NCBI RefSeq assembly: GCF_052119705.1
Contig: NZ_JBGQOP010000002.1
Location: 201,874 to 265,873 of the forward strand
DNA: 64,000 nt
Origin: Oceanimonas sp052119705
GTDB taxonomy: Bacteria; Pseudomonadota; Gammaproteobacteria; Enterobacterales; Aeromonadaceae
Reading direction: 5' to 3'
Shown here: piece after piece, positions 8,718 to 16,632 of the stretch
Layout of the letters: the number at the start of each line of letters is the position of its first letter
Position numbering within the stretch: position 1 is the first letter of the stretch
Position numbers and translations under genes: made by a program
The notes under the pieces: generated by a model
What the model saw: only the letters and a program-made list of their open reading frames with translations
Databases searched by the model: none
Told to the model about the DNA's origin: nothing

Positions 8718-9188
8718 ATGTATCTGATTAGGGATTTTAAGGACACGGACCTCAGCAGTCTGGAGTTGATTTTTCATGATGCCGTGATGGATCAAGGGCG
8801 TCGTGGTTACAGCGATGAGCAGGTCGAATTTTGGGCCGCTTTTCCCTACCTGTATGCGGCGGACTTTCGCTCTCTGGTGCTCACCGGTTATACCCGGGTA
8901 ATGGCCTGTTATCAGATACCGGTGGCTTTTGCTACTTTGCATCCAGACAATCATCTGGCCTTGCTCTATGTGTTAGGCGATCACGCGGGGCGCGGCATTG
9001 CCGGGCGACTATGTGCCGATATAGAAGAAGAAGCTAAGCGGCGCGGTGTCACATGTTTGCGCACCGACGCCAGCGTGTTGTCGCGCCCCATCTTTGAGCA
9101 AAGAGGCTATCGCTTAGTCAGCCAAGAGCGGATTGAAAGGGAAGATATTGAATTTATCCGCTTTATTATGGAAAAAGACCTGAGCTAG
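8718..9188 (+). CDS. GNAT family N-acetyltransferase
   Basis: A 156-residue Gcn5-related acetyltransferase. The opening 'YLIRDFKDTDLSSLELIFHDAV' and the acetyl-CoA loop 'LGDHAGRGIAGRLCADIEEEAKRRG' (motif A, roughly R/QxxGxG/A at about 92-97) are clear, and 'FEQRGYRLVSQERIE' is the usual end. It is similar to YafP-like acetyltransferases, but the substrate is unknown. GGAG lies 5 nt before the ATG. It is followed by an 87-bp gap to purU on the same strand and may be co-transcribed. Confidence 0.85.
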   Translation: MYLIRDFKDTDLSSLELIFHDAVMDQGRRGYSDEQVEFWAAFPYLYAADFRSLVLTGYTRVMACYQIPVAFATLHPDNHLALLYVLGDHAGRGIAGRLCADIEEEAKRRGVTCLRTDASVLSRPIFEQRGYRLVSQERIEREDIEFIRFIMEKDLS

Positions 9189-9275
9189 CACTTAGGCGCT
9201 GGTATCAATCAAGGCTTTGTCGCAAAATAGCGGCCCCTGAAAAGGGTCAATTACGATTAGGGGAGAAGCACGACT

Positions 9276-10145
9276 GTGGCCAAGCCGAAAAATACGTACT
9301 ATCTCACTGCGCATTGCCCAAGCACGCTCGGCACCATGGATGTGCTGACGCGTTATTTGTGTGAGCAACAGTGTAACGTGGTAGAAATGCAAACCTTCGA
9401 TGACGTCGAAAGTGGGCATTTTTTTGTGCGCTTGGAGTTTCGTCCCCCCTCAGAACTTGCCTTTGATGTGGCGGCCTTTAGTGAGGGGCTGGCACCCAGG
9501 GCCGCTCAATTTGCCATGCATTGGCAGCTCACGGCCGCAAGCCTTAGGCCAAACGTGGTGGTGATGGTGTCGCGGTTGGATCATTGCCTAAATGACTTAT
9601 TGTACCGTTATCGTACTGGCCAATTAGCCATTGAAATTCCGGCCATTATTTCTAATCATCCAGACTTGCAGCGTCTGGCCGATTGGCACCATATTCCGTT
9701 TTATCACTTGCCCGTAGACGATAGCAATCGGAGTGAGCAAGAAGCGCAAATACGCCAAATTATTAGCGAATGTCAGGCGGATTTAGTGGTATTGGCGCGC
9801 TATATGCAAATGTTGAGCCCTGAGTTGTGTACGGCGCTCACCGGCAAAGCCATTAATATTCACCATTCGTTATTGCCCGGTTTTAAAGGTGAGCACCCTT
9901 ATCATCAGGCTTATGACAAAGGCGTTAAATTAGTGGGTGCCACGGCGCATTATATTAATAACCAATTGGATGATGGCCCCATTATCAGCCAAGGGGTAGA
10001 AGTGGTGGATCATAGTCATTACCCTGAGCAGTTAATTGCCAAGGGCCGTGACATTGAATGCCGAACCTTGGCTCGCGCGGTGCAAGCGCACATTGAAGGC
10101 CGCGTATTCTTGCATCAGGGTAAAACCGTGGTGTTTAGCAGTTAA
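9276..10145 (+). CDS. purU: formyltetrahydrofolate deformylase
   Basis: The product is 289 residues with a GTG start at 9276 preceded by AGGGGA. The N-terminal ACT domain (about 5-85, 'YLTAHCPSTLGTMDVLTRYL') is followed by the formyl transferase fold with 'INIHHSLLPGFKG' (the Asn and His of the active site) and 'GATAHYINNQLDDGPII' (the Asp). PurU hydrolyses 10-formyl-THF to formate and THF, feeding PurT-dependent purine synthesis and balancing C1 units. The ACT domain normally senses glycine or methionine. Length matches the E. coli protein. Confidence 0.95.
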   Translation: MAKPKNTYYLTAHCPSTLGTMDVLTRYLCEQQCNVVEMQTFDDVESGHFFVRLEFRPPSELAFDVAAFSEGLAPRAAQFAMHWQLTAASLRPNVVVMVSRLDHCLNDLLYRYRTGQLAIEIPAIISNHPDLQRLADWHHIPFYHLPVDDSNRSEQEAQIRQIISECQADLVVLARYMQMLSPELCTALTGKAINIHHSLLPGFKGEHPYHQAYDKGVKLVGATAHYINNQLDDGPIISQGVEVVDHSHYPEQLIAKGRDIECRTLARAVQAHIEGRVFLHQGKTVVFSS

Positions 10146-10228
10146 TGCTGGGTGCTTATTAGCAAGCTAGCGCATCGTCGCTCGTTTTTTTATCTTATTT
10201 TATCTTTCTTTGTGGAGTGTCTTGTTAC

Positions 10229-12172
10229 ATGAATAAAACCCTGATGGCGAGCTTGTTAGGCCTAGCGCTAACCGGTTGTGCTAGCTCCCAATTGGACCAG
10301 CCTTTTAGTCTGACCGTGGCACACATTAATGATACCCATGCTCACTTTGATGCCAGTGACGTACGACTAACGTTTGCCGATGGTGCTGTTTATGCCAAAG
10401 CCGGTGGCAGTGCGCGCACACTTAATTATGCCAATCAATTGCGTGAGCAAGCGAAAGAGCAGGATCAGGCGTTTTTATTCTTACACGCCGGTGATGCGTG
10501 GCAGGGCACTGGGTATTTTACCCAACATCAAGGGGCCATGAGCGCCGACATTTTAAGCCGGATGCAGTTTGACGCCATGACCTTGGGCGAGCGTGAATTT
10601 GTGCTCGATAACCAGCATTTGGCCGCTTTCGTTAAACAGCTGAGCTTTCCGGTGCTGGCGGCAAACTTAGATGCGCGGCAAGACGCAGATTTAAACGCCG
10701 TGGAAAATCTCAAGCCTTATGTTTTATATGTCTTTAAAGGCAATAAGAAAAAACAAGTGGCTACCGTTAAAGAGGCCGGCAAGTATCCGGTGGTGGCAGT
10801 GCTCGGCCTAGTGCGTCAAGACATGAAGAGCACGGGCGCCAATGTGGGCCAGTTGAGCTTTGCTGATGAAGTGAGCCGCGCCCAACGCACGGTGAACGAG
10901 CTTAAAGCGCAAGGTGTGAGCCACATAGTCGCCTTAACGCACTTAGGGTTAGCTCATGATCAGCAGCTGGCGCAACAGGTAAACGGCATCGATGTGATCG
11001 TCGGCGGTCACGCCGAGCAGCTGATGGGTGATTTTAGCAATGTCGGCGGCACTAAAAATGCACCTTATGCCCAGCGTTTTACCAATCCTAATGGCCGTGG
11101 TAGCACCTGCGTGGTGCAATCAGGACAGCGTGGCCAAGCCATGGGTAAGGTCACTGTGACCTTTACTTATGATGGCCGCGTCAGCCAGTGCGAAGGCGGT
11201 AATACCCTGTTAGTGGGTGCCCAGTTTTATACAGATGTGCATCGCAATGACAACCAACGCGTGAGCGAGCAACAGCAAGCGAGCATAGAGGCCGCCATTG
11301 CCAGTGCCGCCAACATTGCCATCGTGGCTGAGGATAAATCGTTACTGCAACACATAGGCCGTGAATATCAGCCGGCGTTATTAACAGCCTACGGTAAGGC
11401 GATTGGTGTGGTGCCGCAAACCTTAACGCACCGTCTGTTACCAGTGACCGGTAATGGCTCGCAAGTAGCCCCCCTAGTCGCGGCTAGCCAATTGTATTGG
11501 CTGAATACCCAAGGCGTGCAGTCTGTGACCGGACGCCAGGCGGATTTTGCCTTGGTGGCGGCCAGTGCCATTAAGCAAGATATTGAAGTGGGCGTGTTGA
11601 AAGCAGGCCAAATAGCCATGGAATTATTACCTGCTAACAATCCCATCAGCTTGGTCTCCTTAAGCGGCCGTCAAGTGACCGGCTTATTGCTCGAAGCCAT
11701 TAATGGTGCCATTAGCCCAGATGCTAACGGCGGCAACTTCCCATATGTGGCGGGCCTGCGTTATCAGTTTAACGAAACCAGCCGCGGTCGGGGTTATGTA
11801 AACAGCATAGAGTATGTGCGCAATGGTCAATGGACACGCATTGAGCCTAATCAACAGTACCAAGTGGCGCTAACGGGTTACCATGCGTCCGGTAACGATG
11901 GCTGGCACACCTTGTTTGATGCGCAGCAAGTGACCACAGATCGTATCGATTTAGCCTATGTGAATGGCAAGTTAACCGCCTTCCCGGTGGCTCGTTTGAG
12001 CAAAGACATTCAAGGCGCGATTGAGGTGCAGTACATTAATCAACCCCTCAATTGTCAGCAAGCGCAGGTGAGCTGCGATACGCCGGCCTATGCCTTTAGC
12101 GATTATGTGCGCGACCAGCGCGCAACCTTAACCGCCTTACCTGAGCCAGGTATCACCTTAAATCGTCTGTAA
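10229..12172 (+). CDS. bifunctional metallophosphatase/5'-nucleotidase lipoprotein, atypical active site
   Basis: The product has 647 residues starting MNKTLMASLLGLALTGC, a lipoprotein signal; the in-frame GTG at 10217 overlaps the ribosome site TGGAG and is not used. The N-terminal calcineurin-like domain has 'HINDTHAHFD', 'HAGDAWQGT', 'ALTHLGLAHD' and 'GGHAEQL' in order. The C-terminal 5_nucleotid_C domain has 'NNPISLVSLSGRQVTGLLLEAIN' and a 'GYHASGNDGW' substrate loop. It resembles NutA/UshA enzymes that release nucleosides from nucleotides outside the inner membrane. The metal-site motif GNHE is replaced by GERE ('MTLGEREFV'), losing the Asn ligand and the catalytic His. The enzyme may be altered or inactive in the first domain. 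Confidence 0.88.
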   Translation: MNKTLMASLLGLALTGCASSQLDQPFSLTVAHINDTHAHFDASDVRLTFADGAVYAKAGGSARTLNYANQLREQAKEQDQAFLFLHAGDAWQGTGYFTQHQGAMSADILSRMQFDAMTLGEREFVLDNQHLAAFVKQLSFPVLAANLDARQDADLNAVENLKPYVLYVFKGNKKKQVATVKEAGKYPVVAVLGLVRQDMKSTGANVGQLSFADEVSRAQRTVNELKAQGVSHIVALTHLGLAHDQQLAQQVNGIDVIVGGHAEQLMGDFSNVGGTKNAPYAQRFTNPNGRGSTCVVQSGQRGQAMGKVTVTFTYDGRVSQCEGGNTLLVGAQFYTDVHRNDNQRVSEQQQASIEAAIASAANIAIVAEDKSLLQHIGREYQPALLTAYGKAIGVVPQTLTHRLLPVTGNGSQVAPLVAASQLYWLNTQGVQSVTGRQADFALVAASAIKQDIEVGVLKAGQIAMELLPANNPISLVSLSGRQVTGLLLEAINGAISPDANGGNFPYVAGLRYQFNETSRGRGYVNSIEYVRNGQWTRIEPNQQYQVALTGYHASGNDGWHTLFDAQQVTTDRIDLAYVNGKLTAFPVARLSKDIQGAIEVQYINQPLNCQQAQVSCDTPAYAFSDYVRDQRATLTALPEPGITLNRL

Positions 12173-12177
12173 CGTTA

Positions 12178-12210
12178 AATTAGGCCCGAATTATTCGGGC
12201 CTAATTATTT
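12178..12210 (+). terminator. terminator after the nucleotidase gene
   Basis: The stem TTAGGCCCGAA/TTCGGGCCTAA is followed by TTATTT, 8 bp after the stop. It is nearly symmetric. Confidence 0.8.
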
Positions 12211-12335
12211 AAACGGCATTTTTTAATTTCCATTCGGATACTTAATTTCACCCTAGATACCGAGTTTCGGATAAAACCTGCTATGTTTTATATACTCTAT
12301 CGAGTCTATCTCTCGAGTCAGCATGGGAGCAAAGG

Positions 12336-12923
12336 ATGCTAACCAAACCGATAACTAACACCATCGCTACCCCCTTATTGAAACCCTATTATTGGTTGTT
12401 GGGGATTATGTTGTGTAGCGGCGCACTGAGTGTGGCGGCGGATCCTGCATCGACGCTTAAGCCCTTGCCGAGGCCCGAAGGGCGGGTGCTGTTGATCATT
12501 ACCGGTAATATTGGTATCACCAATTCCGGCCCTAACAGCGCCATGGGCCAAGGCGATCAAGCCGAGTTTGATTTGGACCTGCTGGACAGTTTGCCCCAAC
12601 ATGAATTTCGCACCGAAACGCCTTGGACCAATAGCGAACATCAATTTAGCGGTGTGTTATTAAAAGATTTATTACATCGTATTGATGCAAAAGGCTCCCA
12701 CATTAAAGCCGTGGCTTTTAATGACTATTTTTCTGAATTTGACGCAGACACACCAGAATTAGCCTCTTTATTATTGGCCACCCGTATGGATGGTAAGCCG
12801 ATGCGTATTCGTGATAAAGGGCCGACTTGGCTGATGCTGCCTTTGTCTGATTTGAAACAATTAGATAATAAACGCTATCACGAACTCTTGATCTGGCAGC
12901 TCAGAACCCTGGATGTGCAATAA
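12336..12923 (+). CDS. exported molybdopterin-oxidoreductase-like domain protein
   Basis: A 195-residue protein with a signal segment (about 15-35, 'PYYWLLGIMLCSGALSVAA'). The rest looks like the SUOX/molybdopterin-binding fold found in small periplasmic partners of sensor proteins: 'RVLLIITGNIGITN', 'EFDLDLLDSLPQHEFRTETPWT', 'FSGVLLKDLLHRI' and 'GPTWLMLPL'. No cofactor-binding Cys is seen, so it is probably a ligand-sensing or accessory domain, not an enzyme. It is followed directly by a GTG start 1 bp after its stop, so it is translationally coupled to the GGDEF-EAL gene. Function is unknown; partnership is inferred from the coupling. Confidence 0.7.
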   Translation: MLTKPITNTIATPLLKPYYWLLGIMLCSGALSVAADPASTLKPLPRPEGRVLLIITGNIGITNSGPNSAMGQGDQAEFDLDLLDSLPQHEFRTETPWTNSEHQFSGVLLKDLLHRIDAKGSHIKAVAFNDYFSEFDADTPELASLLLATRMDGKPMRIRDKGPTWLMLPLSDLKQLDNKRYHELLIWQLRTLDVQ

Positions 12924-14828
12924 GTGAATAAAATTAAACTGCTCACCCTGCTGGCTATTGCCTTGTTGTTCGGTGCTAGCTCAGTCTATAGCTACTACCG
13001 TGACTTTGAAGTGGTGCGCCATGTGTCTGCCACCATAAAGGCGGTGGGTTGGAGTAGCTCAGAGCTGGAAATGGAAGTGGTTAAATTTGATCGTGCACTC
13101 ACCGCCTTAGCGGCGGGCATCGAAGATCAGGAGTATGTGCAGCTGCGTTTTGAAGTGCTCTGGAGTCGCGTTAATAGCTTATTAGAGGGTAAAGAAAATC
13201 GGCCACTGCGTGAGCAGCCTGGCGTGTTGCCCGTGCTCGATGATTTGTTATTTCAGCTTCAGCTGTGGGAAGACAGCGTATATCAGCTGAGGACACAAGA
13301 TCGCGTTGAGATTACTAGATTGCGCTCCGAATTGGCGCATTTTCAGCATTTAGTACGAGAAATTAACGTCGAGAATTATTCGGGCGACAATGTGTGGCGC
13401 CAATTAGACGTCATTCAAGGCTCACATCGTCACTCCAGTTTGTATTTAGTCGGCCTGTTAATAAGTGGTGGCTTAATGATGTGGCTGTTGGTACGCGAAA
13501 ATCGACGCAATCGCCAGCTTGCCTATCACGACATGCTGACGGGTCTGCCTAATCGTATGTATTTTTATCAGATGATGAAACAGGCCATGCAGTGGGCGGA
13601 TCGCCATCACTGCCGTTTGGCTGTGCACATGGTGGATCTAAATAACTTTAAGGCCGTTAACGATAGCTTAGGCCATGAAGTGGGCGATAAATTACTTAAA
13701 ATAGTGGCCGATCGTTTGCGTGGTACTGTAGGTAAGCAGGGGGATGTAGCTCGGTTAGGCGGTGATGAATTTGTGATCATACAACGCCTATCCCAAGGAC
13801 AAGATGCCAGCGCCATGGCGACTCAGCTGTGGCGCTCCATTGGCCGTGATGTGGCCTTGCCTGACGGTTGTTTATCGCCACAGGCCTGCATTGGCACCAG
13901 TTTATATCCTGCCCAAGGACGGAGTATCGCCGAGCTGCTGTGCCATGCGGATACGGCTATGTATTACGCTAAACATAATCGACAAGTGGCCATACAACTC
14001 TATGAAAGTGGTATGGATGAGCGACGTTTACGTCGCCAAAAGCTCGCCATTGCCTTGCAAGCCGCCATCGAACAAGATGCCTTAACGCTGCATTACCAGC
14101 CTATCTATCGCTTAAAAACAGGTCAGATTGAGTCGGTAGAAGCCTTGCTGCGTTGGTCGCATTTAGAATATGGCGCCGTGCCGCCACTGGAGATAATCTC
14201 GATTGCCGAGCAACACGGTTTGGCCCATCGGCTTAATGAATGGGTGTTGCTTAGTGCCTGCGCGCAGGCGCACCAATGGCAGCAACTCGGTCATCAGCGG
14301 CTTAAAGTAAACGTCAATATTAGCCCCAGTATCTTTATGGATGGCGAGCTGGCGAATACGGTGCGCCGCGTATTGCGCCTCACCCAACTTAAGTCGGCAT
14401 CCTTAGTGTTAGAAATTACCGAAGACACCAGTTTATGGGATACGGCGGGCTCTGAGGATCAGCTTAAGCAGCTGCGGGCGTTGGGCATTGAGATAGCGCT
14501 CGATGACTTTGGTACCGGTTATTCTTCTTTTAGCCATTTACGGCAATTGCCACTGAATAAGCTAAAAATCGATAAGTCATTTGTGGCGGACATGGTCACG
14601 GATCTGCGCGCTTATCACTTGGTAAAAACGATTATCTCACTGGCGCACAGCCTAGACATGAGTGTGGTGGCCGAGGGCATAGAAGATGCAGAGCAAGCAG
14701 ATAAATTGCAGCAATTAGGCTGCGAGTTAGGTCAAGGTTATTTGCTGGCTAAGCCAATGCCGGCGGCGGCCATGAGCGAAGCCTTGCAAGCGTCAAGAAC
14801 AGGTCCGCGCAGCCTAGCTAACGCCTAA
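12924..14828 (+). CDS. membrane GGDEF-EAL cyclic-di-GMP protein
   Basis: A 634-residue protein starting at GTG. A transmembrane segment (about 3-24), a periplasmic region to about 165 and a second membrane segment (about 173-193) precede the GGDEF domain (signature GGDEF at 279-283, intact). The EAL domain follows (EALLRW at 406-411, 'DDFGTGYSS', 'KIDKSFV', 'AEGIED' and 'GYLLAKPM' all kept). Both cyclase and phosphodiesterase activities look possible. The inhibitory I-site RxxD reads KQGD, so product inhibition is probably absent. The preceding exported molybdopterin-fold protein may feed a signal to its periplasmic part. Confidence 0.92.
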   Translation: MNKIKLLTLLAIALLFGASSVYSYYRDFEVVRHVSATIKAVGWSSSELEMEVVKFDRALTALAAGIEDQEYVQLRFEVLWSRVNSLLEGKENRPLREQPGVLPVLDDLLFQLQLWEDSVYQLRTQDRVEITRLRSELAHFQHLVREINVENYSGDNVWRQLDVIQGSHRHSSLYLVGLLISGGLMMWLLVRENRRNRQLAYHDMLTGLPNRMYFYQMMKQAMQWADRHHCRLAVHMVDLNNFKAVNDSLGHEVGDKLLKIVADRLRGTVGKQGDVARLGGDEFVIIQRLSQGQDASAMATQLWRSIGRDVALPDGCLSPQACIGTSLYPAQGRSIAELLCHADTAMYYAKHNRQVAIQLYESGMDERRLRRQKLAIALQAAIEQDALTLHYQPIYRLKTGQIESVEALLRWSHLEYGAVPPLEIISIAEQHGLAHRLNEWVLLSACAQAHQWQQLGHQRLKVNVNISPSIFMDGELANTVRRVLRLTQLKSASLVLEITEDTSLWDTAGSEDQLKQLRALGIEIALDDFGTGYSSFSHLRQLPLNKLKIDKSFVADMVTDLRAYHLVKTIISLAHSLDMSVVAEGIEDAEQADKLQQLGCELGQGYLLAKPMPAAAMSEALQASRTGPRSLANA

Positions 14829-14878
14829 CGATAGCGCCTATTGAGGCTGTGCTCGGTGGGCTAAGTCGCGCTGAGTGT

Positions 14879-14893
14879 GCACCATGCTGGTGC
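14879..14893 (+). promoter_or_regulatory. NtrC-type binding site 1
   Basis: GCACCATGCTGGTGC matches the NtrC (NRI) consensus GCACC-N5-GGTGC perfectly. It is centred at 14886, about 147 bp before the predicted urease transcription start. Confidence 0.75.
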
Positions 14894-14909
14894 GAGCATT
14901 CAATAGTTT

Positions 14910-14924
14910 GCTCTACAATGGTGC
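14910..14924 (+). promoter_or_regulatory. NtrC-type binding site 2 (weaker)
   Basis: GCTCTACAATGGTGC keeps the right half site of the NtrC consensus and part of the left. Its centre is 31 bp (about three helical turns) from site 1, as in classical NtrC enhancers. Confidence 0.6.
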
Positions 14925-15006
14925 GCTATGGGTATTTTTATTGTCTCCACGGACAGAAATAGCTTAGTAAGTAACATAATGTTTTGATTTTATGAGTATT
15001 TTATAG

Positions 15007-15023
15007 TTGGCATTAAATTTGCT
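15007..15023 (+). promoter_or_regulatory. sigma-54 promoter of the urease operon
   Basis: TTGGCATTAAATTTGCT has GG and GC separated by exactly 10 nt, matching the -24/-12 consensus TGGCAC-N5-TTGCW. Transcription would begin near 15033, 28 bp before the ureD ATG. Confidence 0.8.
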
Positions 15024-15061
15024 ATATTCTGCATACTTGTAGAAAAACCCTGATATGGCTG

Positions 15062-15940
15062 ATGACGATGAGCGTAACGCCCAGCCTCACCCCTCTGGGG
15101 TATGGCGCAGATCGACTGTGGCTGGCCGAGCTGGACATTAAACTGGTTCCAATAGCCGACAAAACACACCTCAAGCAGTTAGCCTTTACTGGCCCCTTAC
15201 GTATTCAACGTCCTTTCTATCCCGAAGGCGGTGTTTGTCACCTCTATGTGCTGCACCCGCCCGGCGGTCTTGTATCTGGCGATCAACTCAAAATTCAGGC
15301 CTTTTGTGCCGCCAACAGCCAAAGTCTGCTGACCACGCCTTCTGCCGGTAAAATTTACGGCCGCGACAGTGACGGCGTTGCCCAAGGGCAAAGAGTGCGG
15401 CTGCAGTTAGCCAATAACGCCGAATGTGAATGGTTACCGCAAGAAACCTTGATTTTTCGTGATGCGAATGCGCTGCTGGACACCCAAATTGAACTGGATA
15501 CAGAGGCCCGTTTTATCGGCTGGGATCTGGTGTGCTTAGGGCGACCGGCGGCGGGAGAAGTGTTTAACAAAGGCCGGTTAGACCAACGCATTCGCCTATG
15601 GCGCAATGGGCGCTTATTGTTTAACGAACGTTTGCAACTCACGGCGGACAGTGAGCTGCAACACAGCCGAGTCGGATTGGCCGACCAATGCGTGTTTGGC
15701 ACCTTGGTCGCCAGTGGCCCAGAGCTTGACGCTGCACCACAGACTGAGTTGCTCAATGCCTTGCGATCTTGCCTACCCAGCCCCGTTTTTACTGTTACCC
15801 AACGGCTAGGTGTGTTGCTGGTACGCTATTTAGGCAATGACATGAACCAATGCCGAGCTGGCATGTGGCAGGCTTGGTCGTTGACCCGACCCGTGCTGTT
15901 AGGGCGTCCCGCCTGCATTCCGCGAATTTGGCACACTTGA
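15062..15940 (+). CDS. ureD: urease accessory protein UreD
   Basis: A 292-residue UreD (UreH) protein, the platform that binds apo-urease and recruits UreF and UreG for nickel insertion. Family marks are 'HPPGGLVSGDQL' (about 63-74), 'LLTTPSAGKIYGRD', 'EWLPQETLIFRDA', 'GRPAAGEVFNKG' and the C-terminal 'GRPACIPRIWHT'. Two close ATGs (15062 and 15068) are possible, and neither has a strong ribosome site. It is the first gene of the cluster, 28 bp after the predicted sigma-54 start point. Confidence 0.93.
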   Translation: MTMSVTPSLTPLGYGADRLWLAELDIKLVPIADKTHLKQLAFTGPLRIQRPFYPEGGVCHLYVLHPPGGLVSGDQLKIQAFCAANSQSLLTTPSAGKIYGRDSDGVAQGQRVRLQLANNAECEWLPQETLIFRDANALLDTQIELDTEARFIGWDLVCLGRPAAGEVFNKGRLDQRIRLWRNGRLLFNERLQLTADSELQHSRVGLADQCVFGTLVASGPELDAAPQTELLNALRSCLPSPVFTVTQRLGVLLVRYLGNDMNQCRAGMWQAWSLTRPVLLGRPACIPRIWHT

Positions 15941-15997
15941 TTTAGTAAACATGAATTTTGGCAAACATATGTTTGGCAACAATAAAGGAACACAAGC

Positions 15998-16300
15998 ATG
16001 GAACTGAGCCCAAGAGAAAAAGACAAGTTATTGCTGTTTACCGCCGGACTTCTGGCCGAGCGCCGCTTGGCGCGAGGGTTAAAGCTTAACTATCCCGAGT
16101 CTGTGGCCTATTTATCGGCAGCCATCTTGGAAGGTGCTCGCGATGGGCGCACCGTGGCCGAGCTGATGGGCAGTGGTCGCAATTTGCTGACCCGCGAGCA
16201 GGTGATGGACGGCGTGGCCGAGCTAATACTAGAAGTGCAAGTCGAGGCTACTTTTCCCGATGGCACTAAGCTTGTCACCTTACACAATCCCATTCAGTAA
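15998..16300 (+). CDS. ureA: urease gamma subunit
   Basis: A 100-residue UreA, full length, opening MELSPREKDKLLLFTAG and containing 'LNYPESVAYLSAAILEGARDG' and 'MDGVAELILEVQVEATFPDGTKLVT'. It is the small structural subunit of the (UreABC)3 urease that hydrolyses urea to ammonia and carbamate. The ribosome site AAGGAA lies before the ATG. It is 57 bp after ureD and 11 bp before ureB. Confidence 0.97.
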   Translation: MELSPREKDKLLLFTAGLLAERRLARGLKLNYPESVAYLSAAILEGARDGRTVAELMGSGRNLLTREQVMDGVAELILEVQVEATFPDGTKLVTLHNPIQ

Positions 16301-16311
16301 TAGGAAGCGAC

Positions 16312-16632
16312 ATGAAACCTGGAGCGCTACAGCTGGCCGCCGGCGACATTGAATTAAATGTCGGTCGCGAACGTCGCACCATTTTGGTGGCCAACACAGG
16401 TGATAGACCCATTCAAGTGGGTTCCCATTATCATTTTGCCGAGGTCAACCCAGCGCTGACATTAGACCGAACACAAGCGTTGGGCTTTCGGCTTGATATC
16501 GCCGCGGGCACCGCGGTGCGCTTTGAACCTGGGCAAGAGCGTAATGTTACGCTGGTGGCCTTAGGCGGCTTACGTCGAGTGTACGGTTTTAGGGGCGAAG
16601 TAATGGGCCCATTAGGAGAGCAAAATGTCTAA
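16312..16632 (+). CDS. ureB: urease beta subunit
   Basis: A 106-residue UreB with the family core 'VANTGDRPIQVGSHYHFAEVNP', 'GFRLDIAAGTAVRFEPGQERNVTLVALGG' and the end 'VYGFRGEVMGPL'. It packs with UreA and UreC in the urease trimer. The start has AGGAAG upstream. The 3' end overlaps the ureC start by 8 bp, which implies coupled translation. Confidence 0.97.
   Translation: MKPGALQLAAGDIELNVGRERRTILVANTGDRPIQVGSHYHFAEVNPALTLDRTQALGFRLDIAAGTAVRFEPGQERNVTLVALGGLRRVYGFRGEVMGPLGEQNV

Noticed and set aside
8637..8954. 105-codon minus-strand frame before and within the GNAT gene
   Set aside because: It is antisense to a recognisable acetyltransferase and lacks its own support.
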